Source: Tillandsia leiboldiana (Eukaryota > Streptophyta > Magnoliopsida > Poales > Bromeliaceae). Taken from it: 64,000 nt of DNA. The translations under genes and the position numbers were made by a program. The stretch is taken from NCBI GenBank assembly GCA_029204045.2, contig CM055077.1, positions 754,765-818,764 of the forward strand, read 5' to 3'. Numbering within the stretch: the stretch's first letter is position 1; the number at the start of each line of letters is the position of its first letter. The notes beneath the pieces are model-generated. The model ran no database searches, had not been told where the DNA came from, and saw only the letters and a list, made by a program, of their open reading frames with translations. Of the stretch, positions 35,496 to 46,833 are shown in pieces.

Positions 35496-35852
35496 ATATT
35501 GATATGCAATTGATAGGTTACTAGCAACTAGCAATTGATAGAAATCAAAGGCGGGGTTGAAGACGAGGACGACAAGGTTGAGGTCGCCTGTAGTATCCCT
35601 GTAGTATCCCAGACTCGTTGTAATCCGACAAGGATGAGACTTCTCTAAGTCGTGGATGGCGATGGGATGATCATGGGCTCTCCAATCCGATGAACCAGTA
35701 GAAGAGGAAAAATGTTGGGAAATATAAGGGGAGAAGAGAATGGGAATATAAAGAGTTTTAGATAAATTAGCAGAGATGGAGAAGAGAAGAGAAGAAGGTT
35801 GAGGATAATTGGGGAAGAAGAAAGTATTTGATTTCATATTTTCATTCCTTAA
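35496..35852. other. Short intergenic stretch
   Basis: About 350 bp of A/G-rich sequence between the solo LTR and the PIF-like element. A 14-bp phrase (CCTGTAGTATCCC) is directly repeated near 35589-35610. I see no gene or further element. Confidence 0.5.
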
Positions 35853-36274
35853 GGCTCCGTTTGGTAACAGGAATTGGAAATTCTTGTTATACCGGGGATA
35901 GGTATAGATTCTAGTATTAGCTGGAATTGGTGTAAATTTGCGTTTGGTTCGTTTTATGAGTTATACCGGAATTAAAGTAAATTGTGTTTGGTAAATTACA
36001 TAGGAATAAGGAGAATAAGAAGAATTGGTAAAAATTGTGTTTGGTTGAGTATAGAGGAATAAGAAGAATTAATAAGTGATAAATTTGTGTATTGACTATT
36101 TTGCCCTTTATGATATAATTTATAAATAAAATAATTTATTATATTAATCAACCTAATAATAAATTTAAAATATTATTTAAATTTGTAAAAAATATTTAAA
36201 AATTTTTACAAATTTTTAAATATGTAAAAATTTATTTATAAATTTATTTATAAATTTTTACATCGTCCCCTCCC

Positions 36275-36660
36275 TCTCCGCCACCTGCTTCGCCTTCTCC
36301 ATCGTCCCCTCCCTCTCCGCCCAGCTCCCCTGCATCCCCTCCTTCGGCGACGGCCTCGCCTTCCTCCTCACCTCCGATTCCCACTTCCTCGGCGCCGCTC
36401 ACGGCTTCTTGGGCCTCTTCTCATCCTCCACCGCCGCCGACGACGCCCACGGCCCCACCACCGTCGCCGTCGAGTTCGACACCAACCTCGACCCCCAGCT
36501 CGGCGACAACAACGACAACCACGTCGGCGTCGACGCCGGCTCCATCTTCTCCACCGCCTCCGCCCCCGCGTCCCACGCCGGCGTCGACCTGAAGGAGGGC
36601 GTGCTGATGACGGCGTGGGTGGACTACCGCGCCTCCCGGAAGAGGCTCCGGGTGTGGCTC
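36275..36660 (+). pseudogene. Captured fragment of an L-type lectin-domain receptor kinase (class VIII-like)
   Basis: The plus strand reads FAFSIVPSLSAQLPCIPSFG, then GDGLAFLL, LGLF, VAVEFDTNLDPQLGD, NHVGVD and a LKEG...AWVDY block. This order is that of the legume-lectin domain at the N-terminus of plant L-type lectin receptor kinases, closest in style to the VIII class. The signal peptide, the rest of the lectin fold and the kinase are missing. It has no introns here, as expected for a first-exon capture, and sits inside the PIF-type terminal repeats. Confidence 0.85.
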
Positions 36661-36706
36661 GGAGTTCCTGCGGTACCTGGACCAGTTCGGGAAGATGAAG
36701 GTGCAG
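36658..36706 (+). pseudogene. Captured fragment of an ALOG-domain (LSH/G1) gene
   Basis: Directly after the lectin fragment, in a different frame, the plus strand reads EFLRYLDQFGKMKVQ. The ALOG domain of plant LSH/G1 developmental regulators contains the near-invariant EFLRYLDQFGKTKVH at this place. The match is short (15 residues, two differences) but highly specific. Downstream GC-rich sequence (36706-36800) does not continue the domain clearly. Confidence 0.75.
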
Positions 36707-38012
36707 AGGGGCCGTGGCGCGGTGAGGTGCCGCAGAGGGGCGCGGCGCGGACAGGGGCCGCAGAGGGGCGCGGCGCGGAGGAGAGGGGCAGCAGTGGCGA
36801 AATGGGAGAAGAAGAAGCAATGGAGAAGAGGAGAAGAGGAGACAGTGTATTTTGGTGCCTCGATCCTCGTGCAAAATCTGGGTTCCTCCCAATTCCAGGC
36901 TTGAACGGGAATTCAAATCCCCAATTCCATACCGCCTATTCCAGCATAGATGGAATCCGGATTCCGCTTATACCTGTCCCCGTTTGGGTATGGAAACGGG
37001 GATAAGGGGGGTATTCCCCCCTTATCCCCGTTACCAAACGGGGCCTAAGGTTTTCTTACCAAGTAGAATAACATATATTTCATAACATGTACTAGGATGT
37101 AATATGCAAAAGTAAAAGGTTACACTATCATATAGTAGCTAATTAAGCTAATGGGTTGTTTGGGCCCATTCTGAGAGTGAATCGGGTCAGCAAAATTGGG
37201 CCCTCCGCCAGCCCGAGGTTATCCCTCCTTCCTGAATCGGACTTCTATAAGATCCTCCTCATTGACCAGAGTTTCCTCCTTGACTAAACTAGATTCTGTC
37301 GATCTCCCCCCCTCTTCGCCCTACTCTCCTTGTTGCTCTGCTCCCTAGTTAATTCGTCAATAATTCATACTTTTTTTAATAAATTATTAAGAATTCAAAT
37401 TAAACATGAATTTTTTCAAAAATTCAAAATAATTCATGAATTTATGAACCAAAAATTATTATTCGTGAAAAAATCGCGAATCTTGAATTTTTGGGTGAAA
37501 ATTTTGGCGGTATAAACGATAATTATTTATTTCAGAAATAAATATAAGATTAGGAATAAATAGGAACTAGTGTAATTTTATATTTAGATGAATATTAGAG
37601 TTGTACCATATATATATATAAAAAAAATATATTTGGTTTGATAAAGTGAAATAAGAAAAATAAATAAAAATAAATATTTTTAATTGAGAGAATTATTTTT
37701 TAAAATAATTATTTAAAAGAAATTTAATTATAATTTGTATTATTTAAATTTAGTTTTTGTATATAAAAAAATTAAAAATTTTGAAAATTTATAAATTTAT
37801 AAAAACTTAAAAATTTGTGTATAAAGATTTGTATAAATTTTTAAATTAATAAATTTTAAACATGCATAAATTTTTAAAAATATTAAAAATTAAAATTAAA
37901 ATTTTATAAAATTTAAAAATTTTATAATTTAAAAATTTAAAAAAATTATAAATTTTATAAATTTAAATTTTAATTATTTCGAGAAAAAAAAAATGTGCAA
38001 AAGAGGCCCCTC

Positions 38013-38037
38013 AACGGGCTATCTAGGATAGCCCGTT
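38013..38037. repeat. Perfect 11-bp inverted repeat (hairpin)
   Basis: AACGGGCTATC and GATAGCCCGTT flank a 3-base loop. It stands alone in AT-rich sequence 0.73 kb upstream of the RH29-like start. It could be a remnant of a foldback MITE. Confidence 0.85.
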
Positions 38038-38140
38038 AAGTCTGGCTTCTTGCCCTAAATTTTTTAGTCACAGCACCCCACCTCACCCCACCTTCTCTTC
38101 TCTGTTCTCACGCCCTCTCACGCCCGCCTTCTCCCACCCC

Positions 38141-38375
38141 GCCACCATCGGATCGGAAGTCGGAACTCCCGTGCCGCGTGCGCTCGCCAATTCGCCATCG
38201 GATCGAAAGTTTGGAACCCCGCGCTGCGTGCGCTCGCCAAGTCGCCATCGGATCGGAACCCTCCCAGGCCGCTCGCCGCTCGCTGCTCGCCGCTCGGAAC
38301 CCCTCCCAGGCCGCGCGCCGCTCGCCATCGGAACCCTCCCAGGCCGCGCGCCGCGCGCCATCTTCCTCGCCACCA
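38141..38375. repeat. GC-rich tandem repeat upstream of the RH29-like gene
   Basis: Imperfect units of about 60 bp contain CGCCATCGGATCGGAA and GCGTGCGCTCGCC, followed by shorter units around CCCTCCCAGGCCGC. At least five partial copies are visible. Long ORFs across it on both strands are by-products of the repeat. Confidence 0.8.
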
Positions 38376-38769
38376 CCAGTTTGTGAGATTTTATTTTATA
38401 AATTTGTGATTTTGTAAATTTGTATATTAATTCAAAGTGTTGAGTAAAATTAATATTTGCTCTCAATTAATCTATTTTTTTTTCTTTTATCTATCAACTA
38501 TTTTTTTTTAATTTTTTTTAATCATTTGTCAATTTTTTTATTCAATTGTGTTCTCTTTATTTTTTTTTTATTCTTAAAAATTATAATGCTAATAATATAA
38601 ATCGAGAGAAAAGAAATTTAATCTAATAGCTGAATTTTTTATGTCGAAATTTTAATTGATGAACGTACGAATTTTATTCTACGGAATTTTCGCCGAATCC
38701 GAATTAAGTAGCTATGCTCTGCTCTACTCTTCTCGCCTCTGCTCTCCTCTTCAGGGGTGTTACATCGCC

Positions 38770-41700
38770 ATGGGCATGAGCTCCAAGTCGGAGAAGCGGC
38801 GCAAGAAGGAGATGAAGATGGCGAAATCCGGGGGGTTCGAATCCCTAAGGCTCTGCCCCGAGGTGTTCCGCGGCGTGAGGCGCAAGGGCTACCGCGTCCC
38901 CACCCCCATCCAGCGCAAGACCATGCCGCTCATCCTCGCCGGCGCCGACGTCGTCGCCATGGCGCGCACCGGATCGGGTAAAACCGCAGCATTCCTCGTC
39001 CCCATGCTCCAGAAGCTCCGGCAGCACGTGCCGCAGGCCGGCGTCCGCGCCATTATCCTGTCGCCCACCCGCGACCTCGCCATCCAAACCCTAAAGTTCA
39101 CCAAGGAGCTCGGGAGGTTCACCGGTTAGATTTTCCAATCCTTTCCTTTTTCGAATTATTTAATTGCTTATTATCTTGTGTTTGTAGTGTAGTTTTGATT
39201 AAAGGTAACAATGGATGCGTCTATATGGCAATTATTGATTATTATGCGTCATTCCTGTGTTCCTGAGAATTATCAAAGGTGATTTGGCACAGAATTTTTG
39301 TAAAATAGAAGATGCAATTTCCTGATGCAGAACTATAGGTAAAAAATTTAAATTTTTGTTAAATCTGAAGTTTTTTTTTTTTGCAGTATGATTAAGTAAA
39401 ATAAATAAATAATACAGGAGAATCCGTAAATATTCTTGTCAGCCTTCAGCAAGATTGATCTTGAAAACAACTCCTTGACGCCCTAGAAAATTATAATTAC
39501 TTTCATTTATATTTGTTTTCTTGCTTTGATTCGTTGTTGTGATTTCCAGTTTGTTGCTGATATTTGAAATAAAAGTTAAATTGGCAAGTGCTGTCCTTTT
39601 GACTTAAATAGTATAACACAATACTATTTTTCATATGTTCTTGCCAATAATCAGCAGCAAGTGTGATTGGAAAGCATCTAATTTCCTTACCACAGCAGAG
39701 AAAGTTAGAAACCACCTTTTTATGGTATGTTTATCAGTGAAGGTTCTTTGCTTCTTTTAATATGATTAAGGAAAGAAAAGCAGAACTCATAAATCTATAT
39801 GTTAGACTGAGCCTTGGGAATATGATATTGAAATCGACTCCTTGATCGCGAAGAAAATTCCAAATGCTATACTTGAAACTATAAGATTCGCAAAATCATG
39901 TATCATACTATTCCAATTTATGGCATAAGAATTATGATATCGTGTGAATACTGTACAGACCTTCGAACTAGCCTGCTGGTCGGTGGAGATAGCATGGAGA
40001 ACCAGTTTGAAGAATTGACACAAAGCCCTGATATCATAATTGCAACGCCTGGTAGGTTAATGCATCATCTGTCGGAGGTTGAGGGCATGTCTCTGCGGAC
40101 TGTGGAATATGTAGTGTTCGACGAAGCAGATTGCCTTTTTGGTATGGGCTTTGCTGAACAGCTGCACAAAATCCTTTTACAGTTGAGTGAAACACGCCAA
40201 ACTTTACTATTCGGTGCCACCCTGCCTAGTGCCTTGGCTGAGTTTGCCAAGGCAGGTTTGCGGGACCCGCAGCTCGTGAGGCTCGACTTGGAGACCAGGA
40301 TTAGTCCAGATCTTAAGCTTTGCTTCTTCACATTACGCCAGGAAGAGAAGATTGCTGCTTTATTGTATCTAATCAGGGAGAAGATTAGTGCTGACCAGCA
40401 GACCCTGATCTTTGTTTCTACCAAGCATCATGTAGAGTTTCTGAATATTCTGTTTAGAGAGGAGGGTATCGAGCCTTCTGTTTCTTATGGTGATATGGAT
40501 CAGGATGCTCGTAAAATTCATATTTCGAAATTCAGGGCGAGGAAGACTATGCTGCTTATTGTGACAGATGTTGCTGCGAGAGGATTAGATATTCCTCTGC
40601 TTGATAATGTGGTCAATTGGGATTTTCCGCCAAAGCCTAAAATATTTGTCCATAGAGTGGGCCGGGCAGCTCGGGCAGGTAGGACTGGGACTGCCTATTC
40701 CTTTGTCACGTCAGAGGATATGCCCTACTTATTGGACCTTCATCTTTTCCTGTCAAAGCCTCTTAGACCTGCTCCGACGGAGGAGGAAGTTCTGAAGGAC
40801 ATGGATGGGGTACACTTGAAAATTGATCAGGCTCTTGCTAATGGGGAGACTATATATGGACGGTTTCCTCAACCAACGTTGGATCTTGTTTCCGACAGAG
40901 TTCGGGAAATAATTAATGGATGTGCCGAGCTGGTTTCCTGGCAAAAGACATGTGCTAATGCATTCCGCTTGTATTCAAAGACGAAACCTTCACCTTCTCG
41001 GGAATCGATCAGGAGGACAAAAGATTTACCCCGTGAAGGGCTGCATCCCATTTTCAGAGATACGCTCGGGGCTAATGAACTCTCAGCACTTGCATTTTCT
41101 GAGCGTTTAAAATCATTTAGGTTAGTTTCTTTTGAATTCACTATTGCTGTTCTTGATTGTTTCACTGTGCTGTATGCATTCTGCCAATTCCTATAACTGG
41201 AAATCTTTTTACTGTTGTCAAATTTGTTCTTTTTCCATGTTTGTAACTTGTGATTTTTTTTTGAAATGGGTGTACTATCACCAGACCAAATCAGACCATT
41301 TTAGAGGCTGAAGGAGAAGCTATGAAATGCAAAAATTCACAGGTAATATAACTTTCTTCAGTGTTGGATCAAGGCTTGAAACATTGTTGCGCTCTTAAGA
41401 TTTAGTCTTCATGTTTCTGTTCATGTTTAATCTTTATGCTTGTTTTGTCTTTTCTGAAGAATATTTCTCTGTTATGGACATTGGCATTAATTACTGCTAC
41501 TTTTGTAATTAGGTGCAGAACTGCTTTTGGGGGATTGACACTCTCTATAGTTTCTTTATCTTTCAAGTGACCATAGTCCTTAGGAGATTTTTGTGGATAG
41601 ATAGGGTTTGCTAACATGCAATATTTGGTCATACATCATAGGGTACCAATATTTTGCTTGATGTGATGAGGAAGAAAAGAGCTGCTCATGAAGAGGTGAT

Positions 41701-44700
41701 CAATTTGGTACATCAAAAGCGCTCCACCAAGCAAGCAAAGGTAATTCCTATACTAAACATCAAGTTACATAGTTATGACTACATGAACTGTACGGTGTTA
41801 CAAAGAGTGGTTTGTAGTGGAACTTGTATGCACTCTGTTTCCTGTACAGTCAGTTTCTATTTTTCTATTTATATTGTTTCGTTTCTAACAATGGAATTGC
41901 CATTATGGACAATACATCATCTACTAGTAATATAGGATAAAGTGTATTCATTTGTATAAGCACACTGCAATACTCCAACTATGGACAATTTACATATGCA
42001 GATAGAAATATCAACTGAGATCTTCTAGATCGCATATTAGCTTTTGCTCTCTCATTTTGAGACAGACACCCCCATTATTGCTCATCATCAACTTGGAGAT
42101 CCTGTATCAATAATATGCTAGTGTTTAGTTTGAACAAATAAAATGTGATTATTATGCAAGTAATAGTGGTAGATCTAGATCTACAGGATAAAATGCTGCA
42201 GTGTCTTGTGTAGTCAAACAACTTGTGCTGATAATAATCATGTTGGTTATGTGAATTTATTAGCTGTTGCTCACTAAAATCATTGATTGATTGTTTGATA
42301 TTTCTTTGCAGGAAGTAGAGGCAGAAAATACTTCAGACTGGGAGAGAAAAGGTTTTCAACTATTCTAGTCTTTTATCATTTTGCCCTTTTGTAGGCTGTC
42401 ACCTACTATCCGTATGCTATAGTGCTTAATGAAGGTTTTAACATCATGGGTCCAAATCTAGAAGAGTGTGGTCTCAGGTAGCATAACAACAACAACAGTT
42501 GACAGTATTTTGTCGAGGCAAAAGATGAACTTCAATTATTACAGCAGAAAGGGTTCACGTTGCTTAACCTAAGTAGTTGGCACAACTTTTTTTTTTCCTT
42601 ATCAATGATTACTAAATTGAATGTCTAGTTTCCGACTTTTCCATGATTTATCTAATCAGAAGAATTATGTTAAAAAGATTAAATTGATAATTTCTGAGTA
42701 AATGCCATTACTCTTAACTTTCTGTATGGTCGTGAGAGAAATTATTCTTTTCTTAACATTTTGTCGTATTTCCTGTTATATGAGTCACAATGTTGTAATA
42801 TAAGTAAAAACTGGGTATGTCATTGAGTAAAGTTATATTCTGTATGCCATTGAGTATGTCGGGTTCCCCTACCAAAATAAAGGTATATTTTAGAAAAAAA
42901 AAGAGAATATCTTGGTCACATTCTGTATTATAAGAAATTAAAATTTTAGTCATTGTGTTTAAGCAATTTGTGGCTATTATAATGCACTCACTGTACATGA
43001 TTTTTATGTTGTTAAGTATAAGCTAAGAAAATCTTATTTGATGTCTCACATCTTGGTGATGATTCCAGTGAACTAATCAATGTTCATCAGCCACCTCAAC
43101 CTGCTTATTAGGTTAAAATATATATTGAAAAGGATTTTACTGATTCATATTCAAAGTTTTGCTTTATTTTGACTAGAAATTGAACTGTTTGATGATGAAA
43201 TAAATTTGCAACTAATTAGATTGTTAACATAGGGTCTTTTCTTCATTATTTCTTAACATTTTACATCTATTGCAGAAGTTTGTGGTGTGAAAAGAAAGGC
43301 AACAAAGTTTAAGGACGAAGAGTTCTATATCAATTCTGTGCCCGTCAATCAAGTATATCTTCAGTTTCATATCTTTTTTATTGCCAGTTGTTGATGGTAC
43401 AAAGCATCCTTGTGCCCTTTATCATGACAACAACCAAATTGTACATACATCATTTTTGTAGAGGGTGTTGCCTTCTATTATTTTTTGTTAAAAACATATG
43501 GAACTTACCTGAACTATGGATTATTTGGATTTGACTACCCAATCCTTCAAAATTTTGATTTTACCACCAAATTGTTCAATTTGTTTGATTTGAATCAGTC
43601 AACGGCACATAGACTCCAAAATTTAAGCTAATTACTATAATGAATTTATAGTTGTGAGAATTGCATGAAATATACTAAACCTATAAAAATAAACGACATA
43701 TTCAAATTTTGAAGTCAAAGTGTCGTTGACTGATTCAAATCAAGCAAATTAAAAGGTTAGATAGTAAAATCAAAATTTTGAAAGATTGGGTTACCAAATC
43801 CAAATGGTCTATAGTTCATGTAAGTTCCATACATTTTTACCTTATTTTTCTATCTTTAGTTCCTGCTGGATTTTTTTTTGTCCTTGTTATGTGATTGATG
43901 GGAATTCTTGGTGGTGTTTTTCTAGCATCTTGAAGCTGGGCTATTGGTGAAGGGAAATAATGGCTTTAAGACAAACAGGTACAACTTCGGCAAACGACTG
44001 TTTTTTCACCGGACACATTGTGCTTTCATTTGCAAAAAAGATCAGAAAGGAATCAGATTTCCTATATCAATTTTTTCTTTAAGTGGAATGTGTGCGGCTA
44101 TGCACACAAACCGATAAATCTCTGCAGAAGCACCTTTTCTGCAGACATCATAACTAAGGTTTCATAGCAGATTTTCGATGACTACTGGTTCTTGTTGATC
44201 TCATTTACTTTCTTGTTTTCAATAAAAAAATGTGAAATTAGTTACCGTACTGATAATCTTGCCCCTTTCATTGGAAATTGGTGAATGGGAGCAAGTTGAA
44301 CAGAAAATAAGATTATACAAATGTAGATACCATATTAGGTCAATTACCAGCTGGTTATCAGTTAGAAGTCAGAAACAAGTAAGTTATGTCCCAAAAACGA
44401 GTATTATCTGCATATTTAGTTCCTTTAGACTGTTGAACAGTGTATCTGGTTTCATGGTTTACACAATTTCCAAAATCTCGCTCTTGAATTGATTTCCAAC
44501 AAATCTTACATTTTCATATAGGGATAAACTCTTAGCGTTGGTCTCATATTGTACTTTTCTTCCATTGATGTTGTTCGTCCATTGTCGTACACTTCAAAAC
44601 TGATACACTCAATCACTGTCAGCTCCCCAATGTCATCATAGGGTCATCTCTATGCCTGCTCCTAAGTATATGACCCTTTAACTGCTAAATTACCTTGTTT

Positions 44701-45882
44701 TAGATTATATATATACCCTTTTTTGTATTTATCTTGATTAACTGTGTTGAACTTTCACCCCAATCATAGTTGATTTATACATGAATGTTCCAAATGCAGA
44801 TTAGAAGCTGCTGTTCTTGATTTAGTTGCAGATGATAGTACTGGTCTTCAAAAGCAAAAAACTCAATACCATTGGGATAAGGTATTTATTTATGAGTTAT
44901 AACTAGTGTGGTTCCACAATTTTTTCTCTACTGCATATACTTAAAAGGAGCTAATGTATACAGAGAGGCAAAAAGTACATCAAGTTGAATAATGGGGAAC
45001 GTGTTACCGCCGCGGGGAAGGTATTTCCTCTGTACACTTCCTTTTTTGATGTCCCAATAGAAGTCTTCTTTTGGTCAATTGTTTGTTTCCCTTTCCAAGT
45101 CTATGTTTTCGTGGATATTACCGATGTAGCTGAGTCAGATAGATGAGAATATGAAACTGCTTATGATTAATCAACTCATTTTGTGGATAACATAATATTG
45201 CTTTTCTTTGCCATCAGGCAAGCTCGTAAAAAAGAACCCTTGCCTTAGTCTCATATTTTCTTATGTTTTTTTCTTGATTGTTTTTTTTCTGCTGCCCAAC
45301 ATCTGTTTAATTTCACAAATTCCAGTAAATTTGCATCTCTTCTATATCCATGAGGATAATATAATCTTCTCATCTATCTTTTCCTTCCATAAGATTAAGA
45401 CGGAGAGTGGTGCAAAAGTAAAGGCAACTAAGGCAGGGATATATAAACAGTGGAAGGAAAAGTCTCACAGGAAGATCTCTCTTAGTGGAGGTACAGGAGA
45501 TGCTGCAGATGAAAGCATTGGTGCTGCAGGTGATGCTATCTCCTTTGCCTCATGCTTATACTTTTATTCAAATTTGTGCGAGATTTTTCGCGCCACATTT
45601 ATCTTCTCAGTGACTGAAAAATGTCCAGATCTAATGCATGAGATATACTGAGATTTCCTTAACTTGTTTCTTATAGGTGGCAATCAAAGAGGAAATAAGT
45701 GGAGGCATATGAAGGGGGGCAGGAACCGACGGCTGGTGCCGAATGCAGACGTGCCATCTGAACTTAAAAATCCTGAGCAAATGCGGAAGAGTAGGCAGAA
45801 AAAGGCTGCCAAGATTGCGAAGATGAAGAACAGCAAATCTTCCAAGGGGAAAAAATCTGGCAAAAGAGGAAAAGCCCGATAG
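38770..45882 (+). CDS. RH29: DEAD-box ATP-dependent RNA helicase of the RH29/DDX54/Dbp10 type
   Basis: Eleven exons join in phase: 38770-39124, 39959-41120, 41285-41342, 41642-41740, 42312-42351, 43276-43352, 43926-43978, 44800-44881, 44964-45020, 45394-45529 and 45677-45882; 2325 nt, 774 residues. Helicase motifs in order are the Q-motif region (GFESLRLCPEVF), ARTGSGKT, PTRDLAIQ, DEAD, GAT in place of SAT, LIFVSTKHHVEFL, ARGLDIP and HRVGRAARAGR. The C-terminal DBP10-type domain follows (LEAAVLDLVADDS, YHWDKRGKKYIKL) and then a Lys/Arg-rich tail. Orthologues act in the nucleolus in large ribosomal subunit assembly. Plant relatives are usually about 850 residues, so the acidic middle part is shorter here or a small exon was missed. 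MGM has a second possible start two codons later. Confidence 0.92.
43487..43841. mobile_element. Foldback MITE (Mutator-like) in RH29 intron 6
   Basis: A 355-bp block starts GTTAAAAACATATGGAACTTAC and its right end, read on the other strand, starts GGTAAAAATGTATGGAACTT. The inverted repeats extend inward over more than 120 bp with scattered differences. Flanks TTATTTTTT (43478-43486) and TTATTTTTC (43842-43850) agree at 8 of 9 bases, consistent with the 9-bp duplication of Mutator-like elements. It is non-coding and lies between exons 6 and 7, ending about 85 bp before exon 7. Confidence 0.75.
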
Positions 45883-46509
45883 AGAGCTGATAATTTTCGG
45901 GACCTTTTGAAGAAATGACATTTCAAGCCTGGCGAGTGTGCAGAAGAGAAGAAAAACAATAGGAATCGGAGATAGGGATTTCGTAGCTCGTCGACAAAAT
46001 TAATATCAAGCCACCGCAGATAATATTAGAAATTGCGTTAGTTCCAATTGTTTAATCGAGTGTTGGGAAGAAGTTACCATGAGATTGATGATGAGATGAA
46101 TCCAGATTTTTCCTTATACCTACAGACAGTATTTTTGTGGGTTTTGATCCTTTTTCCTAATGTTTGCCTTCACATAGTTAGCCTGATATAAGCTTCCAGT
46201 TTGTCATGTAAGATGTGTTTACCTTATAGTAGAGCTTATTTTAATTTATCAAATTTATTGCCTTTTTCGGGCTCTGTAGTATAATGAACCCAAATTCATG
46301 ATATAAAAACTAATATCAAAAAAATCGGTAAATTATACAAAAAAGAAGAAGCAGCAGCAGCAGCAGAAACAATTCACATCCTGGCAGCAGCAGCAGAAAC
46401 AATTCACATCCTGGAAGAACGTTTTAATAGTTTTTGGACACGGTTCTATTTTGTGGAAGTTGCGGTTTTTAATCGTTCATTTTTTAAAATTTGTCTGATA
46501 ATTTATTCG

Positions 46510-46589
<80 letters not shown>

Positions 46590-46828
46590 CGAATATTATC
46601 AGTAGTAAATAGACTCTATTGTTACTAATTTATTTTTTATAATGGAGCCTCCGAATTAAAAATCGACATCGTTGAATATGATTTAGATCACCGGAAGAAT
46701 ATTTAGAAATCAATTTTCATATTTTTTTGGTATTGTTCGTTTGTGTATCAAGTGGATACAAAAATAAACGATTAAAAATATATAATCTTCAAAAAATTAT
46801 GATAGGATTCTTGTAATCAAAATCAAGA
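45883..46828. other. 3' flank of RH29-like gene, microsatellites
   Basis: Holds the 3' UTR, a short direct repeat around CAGCAGCAGAAACAATTCAC (46353-46414, two copies) and a TA microsatellite at 46513-46586. No gene is seen. Confidence 0.6.
46513..46586. repeat. TA microsatellite
   Basis: Uninterrupted (AT)37, about 74 bp, 240 bp left of the Gypsy element. Confidence 0.97.
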
Positions 46829-46833
46829 CTAGA

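Larger units (their letters stand above)
35853..37045. mobile_element. PIF/Harbinger-type element carrying captured gene fragments (Pack-type)
   Basis: Terminal inverted repeats are GGCTCCGTTTGGTAAC on the left and GGCCCCGTTTGGTAAC read inward from the right (one mismatch). TAA is duplicated at 35850-35852 and 37046-37048, the target preference of PIF/Harbinger. The 1193-bp body has no transposase. Subterminal regions are AT-rich on the left and GGGGATAAG/palindromic on the right. The centre is abruptly GC-rich and contains fragments of two different host genes. A related terminus starts at about 63701. Confidence 0.82.
37049..38769. other. Upstream region of the RH29-like gene
   Basis: The stretch is very AT-rich from about 37350 to 37990 (tracts of AAATTT). 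It then has a 25-base perfect hairpin (38013-38037), a GC-rich tandem repeat (38141-38375) and a second AT-rich part to 38690. The last 70 bp are CT-rich, as in a plant 5' UTR. No gene is recognised. Confidence 0.5.

Noticed and set aside
36409..37005. 198-codon ORF as a real gene
   Set aside because: It joins a lectin fragment to out-of-frame ALOG and transposon terminus sequence within PIF-type inverted repeats.
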